A DNA stretch of 64,000 nucleotides, from assembly GCA_021613375.1 (NCBI GenBank), contig CM038717.1, forward strand, positions 41,392,122-41,456,121, read 5' to 3'. The notes beneath the pieces are model-generated. The model had not been told where the DNA came from. It did no database searches and saw only the letters and a list, made by a program, of their open reading frames with translations. Below, piece by piece: positions 1-13,032 of the stretch. A program made the position numbers and the translations under genes. The first letter of the stretch is position 1; each line of letters opens with the position of its first letter. The stretch is from Megaleporinus macrocephalus. Lineage: Eukaryota; Chordata; Actinopteri; Characiformes; Anostomidae.

Positions 1-2551
1 ACCACCGTGCTGACCACTACACCACCTTACTAACGACTACACCACCATACTAACCACTACACCACCATACTAACCACTATACCACCTTACTAACCACTAC
101 ACCACCGTGCTGACCACTACACCACCATACTAACCACTACACCACCATACTGACCACTACACCACCGTGCTAACCCCTACACCACCATACTAACCACTAC
201 ACCATCGTGCTGACCACTACACCACCATACTAACCACTACACCACCATACTAACCACTACACCACCATACTAACCACTATACCACCGTACTAACCACTAT
301 ACCACCATACTAACCACTACACCACCATACTAACCACTACACCACCATACTAACCACTATACCACCGTACTAACCACTATACCACCATACTAACCACTAC
401 ACCACCATACTAACCACTACACCACTGTATTAACCACTACACCACCGTGCTGACCGCTACACCACCATGCTAACTACTAGACCACAGTACTAACCACTAC
501 ATCACCATACTGACCACTACACCACCATACTAACTACTAAACCACTGTACTAACCACTACATCACCATACTAACCACTACACCACCGTGCTCACCACTAC
601 ACCACCATATTAACCACTACACCACCGTACTAACCACTACACCACCATATTAACCCCTACACCACCATACTAACCACTACACCATCGTGCTGACCACTAC
701 ACCACCATACTAACCACTACACCACCATACTAACCACTACACCACCATACTAACCACTATACCACCGTACTAACCACTATACCACCATACTAACCACTAC
801 ACCACCATACTAACCACTACACCACCATACTAACCACTATACCACCGTACTAACCACTATACCACCATACTAACCACTACACCACCATACTAACCACTAC
901 ACCACTGTATTAACCACTACATCACCATACTGACCACTACACCACCATACTAACTACTAAACCACTGTACTAACCACTACATCACCATACTAACCACTAC
1001 ACCACCGTGCTCACCACTACACCACCATATTAACCACTACACCACCGTACTAACCACTACACCACCATATTAACCACTACACCACCATACTGACCACTAC
1101 ACCACCGTGCTCACCACTACACCACCATATTAACCACTACACCACCGTACTAACCACTACATCACCATACTGACCACTACACCACCATACTAACCACTAC
1201 ACCACCATATTAACCACTACACCACCATACTAACCACTACACCACCATACTAACCACTACACCACCGTGCTGACCACTACACCACCATACTAACCACTAC
1301 ACCACCATACTAACCACTACACCACCATATTAACCACTACACCACCATACTAACTACTACACCACCATACTAACCACTACACCACCATATTAACCACTAC
1401 ACCACCATACTAACTACTAAACCACTGTACTAACCACTACACCACCATACTAACCACTACACCACCGTGCTCACCACTACACCACCATACTAACCACTAC
1501 ACCACCATACTAACCACTACACCACCATATTAACCACTACACCACCATACTAACTACTACACCACCGTGCTGACCACTACACCACCATACTAACCACTAC
1601 ACCACCATACTGACCACTACACCACCGTGCTAACCACTACACCACCATACTAACCACTACACCACCGTACTAACCACTATACCACCATACTAACCACTAC
1701 ACCACCATACTAACCACTACACCACCATACTAACCACTATACCACCGTACTAACCACTATACCACCATACTAACCACTACACCACCATACTAACCACTAT
1801 ACCACCGTACTAACCACTATACCACCATACTAACCACTACACCACCATACTAACCACTACACCATCGTGCTGACCACTACACCACCGTACTGACCACTAT
1901 ACCACCGTACTAACCACTATACCACCTTACTAACCACTACACCACCGTGCTGACCACTATACCACCGTACTAACCACTATACCACCTTACTAACCACTAC
2001 ACCACCATACTAACCACTACACCACCGTACTAACCACTACACCACCATACTAACCACTACACCACCATACTAACCATTACACCACCATACTAACCACTAC
2101 ACCACCATACTAACCACTACACCACCGTACTAACCACTACACCACCATACTAACCACTACACCACCATACTAACCACTACACCACCATACTAACCACTAT
2201 ACCACCTTACTAACCACTACACCACCGTGCTGACCACTATACCACCGTACTAACCACTATACCACCTTACTAACCACTACACCACCATACTAACCACTAC
2301 ACCACCATACTAACCACTACACCACCGTGCTGACCACTACACCACCGTACTAACCACCACACCACCATACTAACCACTACACCACCATACTAACAACTAC
2401 ACCACCGTACTAACCACTACACCAACATACTAACCACTACACCACCATACTAACAACTACACCACCATACTAACCACTACACCACCATACTAACCACTAC
2501 ACCACCATACTAACAACTACACCACCATACTAACCACTACACCACCGTGCT
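1..2551. repeat. 20-bp satellite array, cut by the window start
   Basis: About 127 copies of a 20-bp monomer, ACCACCATACTAACCACTAC, run from the first base to about 2551, where unique sequence begins (TGCCTGTAGTTATAAC). Every unit from start to end keeps an exact 20-bp register: variation is by substitution only (ATAC/GTAC/GTGC/ATAT, CTAC/CTAT). There is higher-order structure: the variant order at 181-420 is repeated at 661-900 (offset 480), and the order at about 481-640 is repeated from about 901 (offset 420). A TAA stop in each monomer with a period not divisible by three closes all plus frames. No coding role is seen. It probably lies in an intron of the minus-strand netrin gene. Confidence 0.97.
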
Positions 2552-3961
2552 GCCTGTAGTTATAACATACAACCTTTTTTAAAACAATGTGTGGTTGTGC
2601 CGCCTGACATTTTCTTCCTTTTGATGTCCATTGTTTGGCTTTGGCTCTAAATCTGCGTTAAAACCATCAACAACTGTTTGCCTTGCTGTTCACTGCCTGT
2701 GGACGTTCCTGAACTCAAGCGGACCGTTGACGTCAATCGCAAATCAGATGCGTTCCCACTAAAAATATAAACCCAGAAATAGCTTGTGTTTATTGTATTA
2801 GTGTATTTAAACCCTGCATAGTGCATCACCGTCTGTGCAGTCAGTATATAAAGACAACAGCGTCCGGTCTTTGTGATTGCTGCCTATTTTTGGTGAAGGC
2901 ACCACCAGCATTCTTCCGTCTCTAGTAGAAACAATTATCTAGGAACCAAGAAGGGGGCACTTTAGTGGATAAATACAGACCACCTGAGAACATGTAAGGT
3001 ACTCTGGGGAAAAAAACTCTGCCTCTCATGACAGGACAACAGCGTATACGTATTCAAGCTATAAGTTACGAGAGCCTGTTGAGATTTACGCTGCTTCACA
3101 TGGAACGCTGACTAAATCCAGATCTAACATCGCTGTTTCAAACATTACTTTCATTGGAATGCGCAGCGCAGACGTGGATTTTCGCTTTGCAGAGCTGAGT
3201 GGCCACGGAGTTCAAGGTCATTTCTTCTCTGACCAAGTCTCAGTGCAGCCCACAGGAGAGAGCTGTACGTGTCTGGTAGCTCCCGTCGCCACCTGAAAGG
3301 TTACCGTGTTACCAGAAAGCACGGTCACACCCAGCCTGCGAGCGCCGCGGACAGCGCGACTGGTGTGAAAGGGATCCAGGTTCTAAAGGAGTTTGGAGTC
3401 TGCTTACGCTGTGAACACAAAACACACTTCAGTCATTTGCAGCTGGTTCTCTTTGAGGCTCACTGTTACAGAACTGAGTAGAGATCATTTTAAAATATCT
3501 GATATATCTTAAAATAGAATAACAGAGGGACACGTAGATGAGTACACCGTCTGAAGGAGAGAGGTGTAGCGAGGAACAAGTCCATGTTTCTAAAAAACAC
3601 TGTTCTATCTGTCCTATATTGGTTAGACTCAAATCCCCAAACAGCTCCAACATCGAACATTATCTCTGAGTCTGCATCCACGAAGATCAGCGGAGTTAAA
3701 CGAACGCCCGCAACATTAACTCCACCGTTCGCTTCACTCCACATTTTAGTGTGAGCTTTTTATGAAGGGATGAAGGGATTAGAAGCACTTTTTGTTTCCC
3801 TTTGTATTTCTGCGCTGAAGAGATGAGAGATAGAAAGGATGAAGGGATTTAGAGATGGAGAGACTGATAAAGGGATGGAGTGATTGAGGGATGGTGGTAC
3901 TGTACTTTGCCTCCAAAATATTTCTTTACTTGCAATGTAAGGCAATGGAACCAAAATTTTC
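2552..3961. other. Unique spacer between two satellites, no gene recognised
   Basis: Mixed-composition sequence without tandem structure. Short open frames on both strands lack family signatures and splice context, so none is called. The last 60 bases lead directly into the 50/54-bp array. Confidence 0.6.
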
Positions 3962-6800
3962 TGTTAATAACTCCTTTAGAGGGTGGTGGTGAGTGATGTT
4001 TGTTTATTTGATGTTAATAACTCCTTTAGAGGGCGGTGGTGAGTGATGTTTGTTTATTTGATGTTTGTTAATAACACCTTTAAAGGGCGGTGGTGAGTGA
4101 TGTTTGTTTATTTGATGTTTGTTAATAACTCCTTTAGAGGGCGGTGGTGAGTGATGTTTGTTTATTTGATGTTAATAACTCCTTTAGAGGGCGATGGTGA
4201 GTGATGTGTGTTTATTTGATGTTTGTTAATAACACCTTTAGAGGGCGGTGGTGAGTGATGTTTGTTTATTTGATGTTAATAACTCCTTTAGAGGGCGGTG
4301 GTGAGTGATGTTTGTTTTATTTGATGTTTGTTAATAACACCTTTAGAGGGCGGTGGTGAGTGATGTTTGTTTATTTGATGTTTGTTAATAACACCTTTAG
4401 AGGGCGGTGGTGAGTGATGTTTGTTTATTTGATGTTTGTTAATAACACCTTTAGAGGGCGGTGGTGAGTGATGTTTGTTTTATTTGATGTTTGTTAATAA
4501 CTCCTTTAGAGGGCGGTGGTGAGTGATGTTTGTTTATTTGATGTTTGTTAATAACTCCTTTAGAGGGCGGTGGTGAGTGATGTTTGTTTATTTGATGTTT
4601 GTTAATAACACCTTTAGAGGGCGGTGGTGAGTGATGTTTGTTTATTTGATGTTTGTTAATAACTCCTTTAGAGGGCGGTGGTGAGTGATGTGTGTTTATT
4701 TTCTGTTAATAACTCCTTTAGAGGGCGATGGTGAGTGATGTGTGTTTATTTGATGTTTGTTAATAACACCTTTAGAGGACGGTGGTGAGTGATGTGTGTT
4801 TATTTGATGTTTGTTAATAACACCTTTAGAGGGCGGTGGTGAGTGATGTTTGTTTATTTGATGTTTGTTAATAACTCCTTTAGAGGGCGGTGGTGAGTGA
4901 TGTGTGTTTATTTGATGTTAATAACTCCTTTAGAGGGCGGTGGTGAGTGATGTTTGTTTTATTTGATGTTTGTTAATAACTCCTTTAGAGGGCGGTGGTG
5001 AGTGATGTTTGTTTATTTGATGTTTGTTAATAACTCCTTTAGAGGGCGGTGGTGAGTGATGTTTGTTTATTTGATGTTAATAACTCCTTTAGAGGGTGGT
5101 GGTGAGTGATGTTTGTTTATTTGATGTTTGTTAATAACTCCTTTAGAGGGCGGTGGTGAGTGATGTTTGTTTATTTGATGTTTGTTAATAACTCCTTTAG
5201 AGGGCGGTGGTGAGTGATGTGTGTTTATTTGATGTTAATAACACCTTTAGAGGGCGGTGGTGAGTGATGTTTGTTTATTTAATGTTTGTTAATAACTCCT
5301 TTAGAGGGCGGTGGTGAGTGATGTGTGTTTATTTGATGTTAATAACTCCTTTAGAGGGCGGTGGTGAGTGATGTTTGTTTTATTTGATGTTTGTTAATAA
5401 CTCCTTTAGAGGGCGGTGGTGAGTGATGTTTGTTTATTTGATGTTAATAACTCCTTTAAAGGGCGGTGGTGAGTGATGTTTGTTTATTTGATGTTTGTTA
5501 ATAACTCCTTTAGAGGGCGGTGGTGAGTGATGTTTGTTTATTTGATGTTTGTTAATAACTCCTTTAGAGGGCGGTGGTGAGTGATGTGTGTTTATTTGAT
5601 GTTAATAACTCCTTTAGAGGGCGGTGGTGAGTGATGTTTGTTTTATTTGATGTTTGTTAATAACTCCTTTAGAGGGCGGTGGTGAGTGATGTTTGTTTAT
5701 TTGATGTTAATAACTCCTTTAGAGGGTGGTGGTGAGTGATGTTTGTTTATTTGATGTTTGTTAATAACTCCTTTAGAGGGCGGTGGTGAGTGATGTTTGT
5801 TTATTTGATGTTTGTTAATAACTCCTCTAGAGGGCGGTGGTGAGTGATGTTTGTTTATTGGATGTTTGTTAATAACTCCTCTAGAGGGCGGTGGTGAGTG
5901 ATGTGTGTTTATTTGATGTTAATAACTCCTTTAGAGGGCGGTGGTGAGTGATGTTTGTTTATTTGATGTTTGTTAATAACTCCTTTAGAGGGCGGTGGTG
6001 AGTGATGTGTGTTTATTTGATGTTTGTTAATAACTCCTTTAAAGGGCGGTGGTGAGTGATGTTTGTTTATTTGATGTTTGTTAATAACTCCTTTAGAGGG
6101 CGGTGGTGAGTGATGTGTGTTTATTTGATGTTTGTTAATAACTCCTTTAGAGGGCGGTGGTGAGTGATGTGTGTTTATTTGATGTTTGTTAATAACTCCT
6201 TTAAAGGGCGGTGGTGAGTGATGTTTGTTTATTTGATGTTTGTTAATAACTCCTTTAGAGGGCGGTGGTGAGTGATGTTTGTTTATTTGATGTTTGTTAA
6301 TAACTCCTTTAGAGGGCGGTGGTGAGTGATGTGTGTTTATTTGATGTTTGTTAATAACTCCTTTAGAGGGCGGTGGTGAGTGATGTGTGTTTATTTGATG
6401 TTAATAACTCCTTTAGAGGGCGGTGGTGAGTGATGTGTGTTTATTTGATGTTAATAACTCCTTTAGAGGGCGGTGGTGAGTGATGTTTGTTTATTTGATG
6501 TTTGTTAATAGCTCCTTTAGAGGGCGGTGGTGAGTGATGTTTGTTTATTTGATGTTACTAACTCCTTTAGAGGGCGGTGGTGAGTGATGTTTGTTTATTT
6601 GATGTTTGTTAATAGCTCCTTTAGAGGGCGGTAGTGATGTTTGTTTATTTGATGTTTGTTAATAACTCCTTTAAAGGGCGGTGGTGAGTGATGTTTGTTT
6701 ATTTGATGTTTGTTAATAACTCCTTTAGAGGGCGGTGGTGAGTGATGTTTGTTTATTTGATGTTAATAACTCCTGGTGAGTGATGTTTGTTTATTTGATG
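3962..6800. repeat. 50/54-bp satellite array
   Basis: About 54 copies of a monomer that reads TTAATAACTCCTTTAG, then AGGGCGGTGGTGAGTGATG, then TTTGTTTATTTGATG. Two length classes alternate irregularly: 50 bp, and 54 bp with an extra TTTG before TTAATAAC. Examples of starts are 3964, 4014 and 4068. Variation is slight (ACTCC/ACACC, GGGCGG/GGGTGG, TTTG/TGTG), so the array is young or homogenised. The last units are truncated (about 6766-6800). Each plus-strand unit carries a GGGCGG core and a CCTTTAG ... GGTGAGT pair that resembles an acceptor and donor. Confidence 0.97.
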
Positions 6801-9800
6801 TTTGATCTTCTTCTAATATATAAACATTTCCTCCAGGTGAAATTCAAAATTTTATCATGTGCCTATTTCTTCCCTAAAGAATTATATTCATAGCTGAATT
6901 AAGTAACTGTGTGGTCTAAGATTTAGACCCCCTCAGCCTGTCCTACTCTACTGGGACGTCAGGTATGAAAGACTGTAGGGATGAGAGACCTGAGGGACCA
7001 GAGGGACCTGAGAGACGGACAGAAGTCAGAAGTGATGGAGGGCTCCTGTAGCGTCCTGTGTGGGCTAATCTGCTGACTCTGACCTGGCTGTCTGTCTTGC
7101 TCTCGTCCAGAGTGCTGTGGAAAAGGCTTGGGAGCGGACGCCCCGTGTACCGGGCCATTAAGGACCCCATCAATATTTCAGAGCTCCGCAAGACCCAAGG
7201 AACATTCTAGAGCCCAGTCCATTAGCAGCCTGCTCCATCAATACGGAGCGCTACTGCGTGTGTGCGCTGGTGTGCAGGTGCTTTTGCTTGCTGGGGTTTT
7301 GTTTTTCGATAATGGGTTTGAATGAATGTCTTAAGTATTTTAGTGAGCAGGTTTTGTTTTTCATGGCAGTATGAAGAGAGCAGCGGGCTGCTGAAGGAAG
7401 TTCACTGGAGTGTGTAACTCTAGGCCTAAGTGTGTGATATGTGCATGTTAGTGTGTGTGTGTGTGTGTGTGTAGGTGCCTGAGCAAAGCTTTTTTGCCCT
7501 GAATCAGCTTTTCCTGTAGTTTTAAACAGATCATTACCGCTAAGTATCTGTGAGCTGTGTCCATTTTCAGCCTTTTACTGACCGTGTGTGTGTGTGTGTG
7601 TGTGTGTCTATGTGAGTGTGTTTGTAAGTGTATCTGTGCTAACACAAGACTCTCTGGATAATTTGAAAGTAATCAGTTGTATTACTTCTTTCCCCACAAC
7701 AATACTTAACCGCTTTACCAGCCCGGCCTTCTTATGACATTATTACTTCCCTATTATTCAGTAACTACATGCAGCAAAATGCAAACGGAACAACTTCTCC
7801 TCCTAATACTGTAATGGAAGGTTTGACCTGCTGCTGTGTCCAGTCTATTTAAAGGGTTGTGAAGAGGAATCCCACTGATTATTTAAAACCACATGAACCT
7901 AACCAGTACAGTACCGGGCCACAAACAAATGAAATAACCTTAACATAACCTCAAATATATTGTGACAAAACTTGGGTACACTGAATTGTTTTAGGGACGC
8001 ATTAATGGCATTTTTACTGCCTCCAGGTACCTATCATGCCTCCGTCCCACCCACAAACTACAATCCCCATAATGCACCCCCTCATGACATCAGCGGCACA
8101 TTTTGCTCATCATCTCCGGGATATTATTAATCATCATCATCTGTTTCTCATTTAGTTACCATATATATATATATATATGGTTACAGAAGTGTACCCTGTC
8201 TGTCCACCATGTATGATCTCTACTTACCTTCCAACTATTTAGTTTGCTGGTTGGTTTGTTCTTCTGGTTTTGACTACTGCTCTCTTCTCACTTTCAGGTT
8301 ATCTGGTTTACAAATCCATCATAGTATGAACTACGCATAGCTGATACCAATTAAGGGCATACACACCAATGTACGTATAGGTTTGCTAATGTTACATTCG
8401 CACCCTTATACTACTTGTTTACATTGGAGTGGAAGACTCTAATGGCTGAGGGTGAAATACAACACTGGCTTCTAGCCACTGAGAGTTTAAACAACACAAA
8501 ATGAAACAGCGTCTGCACCAAATCATTACATTAAACTATCAATTCATAAGCAGTACAGCGTTTCTAACAATCCCCACAGAATCACAAAATATAATATACA
8601 TGCAGTACATGCAGTAAAATGTATTGATATTGTCTAAAATCCTTAGGCTAAGCCCAGTGACAGCAGACTGTTTCCTGTTTTATATTTGAACAGACTATGA
8701 TGTACAATCCAAACCTTAATAACCTTAAAATCAGTGCTTAATTTGTGCTGGATCTTGCTGGAACAAGATCCCGCACCTCTCATATTTCAGGCACCTGCAT
8801 TCCAGAACTTATTTATGTGGATCCACCTCCTCTTTGACGTCTTTTTTTATTTGTAGGACACCAAAAACTATTCATGCAGTGGCACCTCTGAGATTTTATG
8901 GTTGCAGCTCCTTACTGCAGTCATTAAAGCTAGGATTATTTTATTGTATAGATCGCTACTATGTTAGACGGACACTTGAAGCACTGTTGTGTCTATGCGT
9001 TCCAGGACCTTTTCCATCACTGCCACTTGCTGGATCACCCCACCTTTAGTGTTCCATTTCCTGATGTTTTACAAATTAAGCACTGCTTAAAACATATATA
9101 CTCACTCGGTATAAAAACGCTTAAACAGACCGACCTGCTACATGACAGCCTCTAGAGACAGCTCTGTCTATAAACAATTATCAATAAGTGTTTCCTTCAA
9201 AATGAAACTAAAACCAGGCAGCGGTGTATATGGACAGGACGACACAGTCTCTCTACAGCCTGTTTTACAAAGACAGTGTAAAAAATCAACGTATTAACAA
9301 TTATACCCTGAAATTTGAATCATTCATACAGAGTGAAGTCGCATCTACAGACTTTAGTACCACTACTTTTTGTTAGCCTACACATCTCCGCCCATACTGT
9401 GGGAGTGCCGTGCATGTGTTTGTGTTTAAAATTAATTAATGAATCTGTTAATTAATGAATTAATTAATTTGAAATACATTCAGCTGGAAAGTTACTCACA
9501 AGCCACTGTTAGGGAAACAGAGTAGACATAGAAAACATGTCTGTGACATTGTTACTATAAATACCAAAAATCTAAACAAACATCACAGTAAATAACCCCA
9601 CCACTGTGAACGATTCTGACCAGCTACGTTTCTCTACTAACCACCTTGACCTCCCTCGTTCACATGTCAGTCAGTGAATCATGCAGACCTCGTTGTCAAA
9701 TCTGTGGCATTTACCTTCAATGACAGCAGATATTTGGTCTGAACTGCCCCTCGTAAAACTTTAGGCCATGAGTCTGAGTTTGAGTGTTACCTAATGATAA

Positions 9801-10541
9801 AACGCTACATTTTAAAGCACTTACGATTACGTCATGGCTGAAATAATCCTGAAACTAATCCTCCGTCTCTCTGTATGCGAGCCAACTCAACGCGCGCCCT
9901 TCTGCCCTTGAGAATAAACTCTCTTCCCGCGCGCCTCATGTCCTTCCTGGGTAAACAACACCTCGGCAGGCGAACGCTCGAGCCCCCACTGAGCCCTCGC
10001 TCTCTGCTGACCTCAGCCACTTTTTTTTTAATATGTCCCTTTTTAGGGAGTTGGTCGCCTGTCAGCTCTATTTTCAGGCACTCGTAAACTATGCCTACCA
10101 CTACAGGACAGCCCGCCCTGACACGCCCACCAGTACAAAACACACACCCCTACCACAACAAATACACACTCGCTGCTAAAACATGCACCCCAGTTCAAAA
10201 CATTGTCATAACAAGATACAGCCCATAAAAAACATGATATGCCTCTAAACACAACACACCAGTTATTAGCAGACTGCCTCCAATACAGAACATGCTCTCT
10301 AACGCAGGAATCAGACTACACAAGGTTTCTGTCTTGCACAGCGTTCACTGTGTCAGATTAGACCAACACGGAGCCATAAATTTGTGCCAAATTGGTCGAG
10401 AGGCAGGCAACACTACAAAACACTGAGCTGATTCTCGCTGCTACTCCGATGGGACTTTCTCGTGTTGTCTCGTTTTCATTGATGCATAAAGTAGTCCATT
10501 TCATTCGTAATATATTTGTACTCATTTTACTATCCTGTGTG
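6801..10541. other. Mostly single-copy region with short microsatellites
   Basis: No array and no recognisable gene. It holds two short (TG)n runs (about 7451-7473 and 7583-7606), an (AT)n run at about 8160-8178, and an AT-rich stretch with repeated TTAATTAA-like words near 9429-9470. The part around 8040-8160, with a run of direct ACTACAATCCCCATAATGCA type sequence, resembles material common in fish dispersed elements, but I cannot assign it. A weak exon candidate is listed separately at 7111-7210. Confidence 0.5.
7111..7210 (+). other. Weak candidate terminal coding exon, unidentified
   Basis: A good acceptor (a pyrimidine-rich stretch ending CTCTCGTCCAG at 7110) is followed by 32 open codons and a TAG at 7208-7210. 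The peptide contains GRPVYRAIKDPIN and ends in ELRKTQGTF. I do not recognise the family. It lies on the strand opposite to the netrin exon, inside what is probably its intron. Thirty-two open codons are easily reached by chance, so this may be nothing. Confidence 0.15.
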
Positions 10542-10680
10542 GACCCGGTTCTTCTTGAGGTTCTTCCTCCAGCTCTGAGGCAGGTTTTAGCTGGCTTGCT
10601 CATTGGGGAACCATTCTGTTAAGCTGCTTTGTGACAATATCTGTTGTAAAAGGCGCATACAAATAATCCTTGACTTGAAC
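10542..10680 (+). mobile_element. 3' tail of a fish retroposon (SINE/LINE type), copy 1
   Basis: The stretch runs from GGTTCTTCTTGAGGTTCTTC through GGCTTGCTCATTGGGG and AAGCTGCTTTGTGACAA to AAAGGCGCATACAAATAA and a TTGACTTGAA end. The same order of blocks appears on the minus strand at 28514-28735, where it ends in a (TTGAC)n tail. That shared layout and the short tail repeat point to a non-LTR retroposon 3' end. The 5' limit is not defined; homology may extend to about 10440. Confidence 0.75.
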
Positions 10681-10732
10681 ACTAAATGACTGACATTGAC
10701 CAATAATCATTCACGACCTGTGTGATTAATAG

Positions 10733-10866
10733 GCTGCCAGAGAAGAAGAGGTCAAGAAACTGTCGATCTTGGCTACAGAAGCGTTTATGATACTGAGCAG
10801 AAAAACAACTGTGGAGCCATTCCTGAAAGACAGCATGCGCTATCTGTCCTTCAAAGAGAACTTTAG
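10733..10866 (+). other. Candidate internal coding exon, unidentified
   Basis: From AG at 10731-10732 to a donor GTAATA at 10867, 134 bases stay open for 44 codons plus two bases. The peptide starts AAREEEVKKLSILATEAF and later reads EPFLKDSMRYLSFKENF. It has a protein-like alternation of charged and hydrophobic residues and normal-looking codons. The acceptor has a poor pyrimidine tract and an open run of this length occurs by chance in about one case in eight. I do not recognise the family. It is antisense to the netrin gene, so it would be a nested gene, a retro-copy or a false call. Confidence 0.3.
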
Positions 10867-10869
10867 GTA

Positions 10870-11699
10870 ATAAGTGTGTTAACGTGTCAGCTTTTACTGA
10901 AGCGGTTTCAATTGCAGTTGTAGCGAGCTATTACTTTGCTTTGAGTAGCACTAGACATTAGCATCTTGGTCATGTTTTTGTAGTGCTGCTTTATATTATA
11001 GCAAGCTGTTCAATCCTGAGTGGATGTTATTGTTATATATTGTTATATATGTGATCTGGAGCTCATTGTATAGAAATTTTTCTGTTGGAGCCGAATTTTG
11101 TTGTTTGATTTCGGAGTAGATCACAAGACAGTGTGGGCTCTTGAAGCAGACATGTCTTGTAGCAACAGCACACTGCAAGCATCTTATATCAGGCATGTCT
11201 TGTAGCTAGAGCGCCTCTTGTAGCATTTATAACAATTTGTTTGGATTCACAACAAATACAAGTCAACATATGCACACACACACGCATATACAACAAAAAT
11301 AAATATGACCTCCGGAATAGACGTTACGTCCAACACCTTTTTAAACACAATCCCTCACAAACCAGACAATGTCAGTCCAGTTATTCACAGTAGTTGCATT
11401 ATGGAGCTTAGCTGACTGATACAGCATCAGAATATCCAAAAGAATGTCCATTTTTTCTCAACAAAATATCTTTGTTTTGATTAGTGGATTACATAATAAC
11501 AGACACATTAACCTTATATCTAATAGTTCAGAAATATATTCAACTACAAAGTTCCCAAACCAACTACTGAACATTCCCAGAATAAAGTGAAAAAAGTACC
11601 CACTAATAAAATATAGAACATATGTATAATCTTGTAATGGATTAATACATGACAAAAGTTTTTGAAGATTGTGAATAGATTATTACAGATTACATCCTA
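10870..11699. other. Unique AT-rich spacer, no gene recognised
   Basis: No tandem structure or convincing exon. The phrase GTCTTGTAGC recurs several times between about 11150 and 11220 (and again near 12480-12560), a hint of an old degenerate repeat. Confidence 0.5.
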
Positions 11700-11707
11700 A
11701 TTTACGC

Positions 11708-12238
11708 TAGGGGTGTGCCATATCGTATCGTACACAATAATATCACCAACATTTTTGAATAACATGAACAATATTATACTGAAATATCGAGCCATATCAC
11801 CCATCGCTAATTACCACATCAGGGTACTACTTTTTACTGTTTTTAGAAAAAGAACAATTCACACTTTTCTCATTTCCCATTATATATCTACTAGAGACAG
11901 ATTTTATCTGCCCAGTATCAATCACTTTACTTCAGTCCTGGATATATGGAGATATTTGGAGTGCATTATTTAGTATCGTGACATTCTGGATCATTGACTT
12001 CTGTTACAATCTGATGAAAATTCTTGTATTTTTTAATATCTCAGTTAGGGGTGTGCCATATCATATCATATGCAAAAATAAAATGTAATTTTCATTTTGT
12101 TGCAGTAGTGTATTCTTGAAATATATATTTTTTTATTCAATGGATTTAATTCAATTGTCATATTGCCAAGAGTATTGTTATAAAAAAAATACCATGAAAT
12201 ATTGTGATATTATTGTAGGGCCATATTGCCCACCTCTA
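11708..12238. mobile_element. hAT-type non-autonomous DNA transposon with perfect 8-bp TSD
   Basis: The element begins TAGGGGTGTGCCATATCG and ends CATATTGCCCACCTCTA, which are imperfect terminal inverted repeats (TAG.GGTG.GC.ATAT on both ends). It is flanked by the identical 8-mer ATTTACGC at 11700-11707 and 12239-12246. An 8-bp duplication and TAGNG-type ends are the hallmarks of the hAT superfamily. At 531 bp with no open frame it has no transposase. A second left end (TAGGGGTGTGCCATATCATA) lies inside at 12046 and a right-end-like stretch at about 11790-11809, so the element is a composite or an internal duplication. Confidence 0.85.
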
Positions 12239-12246
12239 ATTTACGC

Positions 12247-13030
12247 TGATGCCTAAATAAGAAAACGCTTTACTCCAAATAGTTATAGTTCCCAACACAC
12301 TGTTCTAAGCCAAACTGAACATACTATAAAGCAATTGCAATGGAGTTAAGCTACCTACGGCAAGAAGAGGAAGGCTCTAAAATGAAATATCCCAAGGAAC
12401 TATGTAAGCAGACACAATGCAGAGTGAATACAAAAGTATATAAATAGGGGAAGCTTCTTGTAGTCTGAACAATTTATAGTGGGAGGGGCCTGTACTGGAC
12501 ATGTCCAGAGCGTGGCATATCTTGTAGCTATGCGTCTTGTGGTGGGCGTGTCATGTAGTGGAAGCATCCTATAGCAAAGAGGTCACTAACAGGCAGACCG
12601 TGGTTCAGATACGGACCCAGACGTTGTCCAATGCGGACCCAAACTGATAAACTACTGAGAATTATTTAATTTTGACAGTGTTTATTTTAAGTGGTGAAGC
12701 TTTTCTCATCTTTCTGTATACGGGCTTTACAGTGCAGTGAACACAGAGACCAATCACGTGCGCTGTAAGATCACTAAAGGCTCCTCAGCCAATCAGATAT
12801 GTGCACAATGGGGCGTGCGGCGCGCACACAGGCGAGGAGCAGAAGCCGGAGACTAAAGCGAGTCAGATTTACTTTCTCTATAAATAAACACTTTAAGATG
12901 CGCTTTATTCAAAAGCATTCCGATTTTTTAAATGTAGCTCTTGTTTCAGTTCAGCATTTAAACAGTAAATATACTCAAATATACTGAATGGTATGTGTGA
13001 TATGTTGGTGAACCTAAAGTGACCACACTC
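12247..13030. other. Start of the netrin-G2 intron (minus strand), nothing else called
   Basis: Unique sequence directly downstream, in the minus-strand sense, of the netrin exon. No second coding exon with laminin-N-terminal similarity is visible here or anywhere to the left, so the intron is at least 13 kb and runs out of the window. Confidence 0.6.
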
Positions 13031-13032
13031 AC

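Noticed and set aside
12958..13027. Continuation of the netrin frame beyond 13033 (TLVSVVTLGSPTYH...)
   Set aside because: A consensus donor GTGAGT follows CTG and similarity to netrin-G stops there, so this is read-through into the intron.
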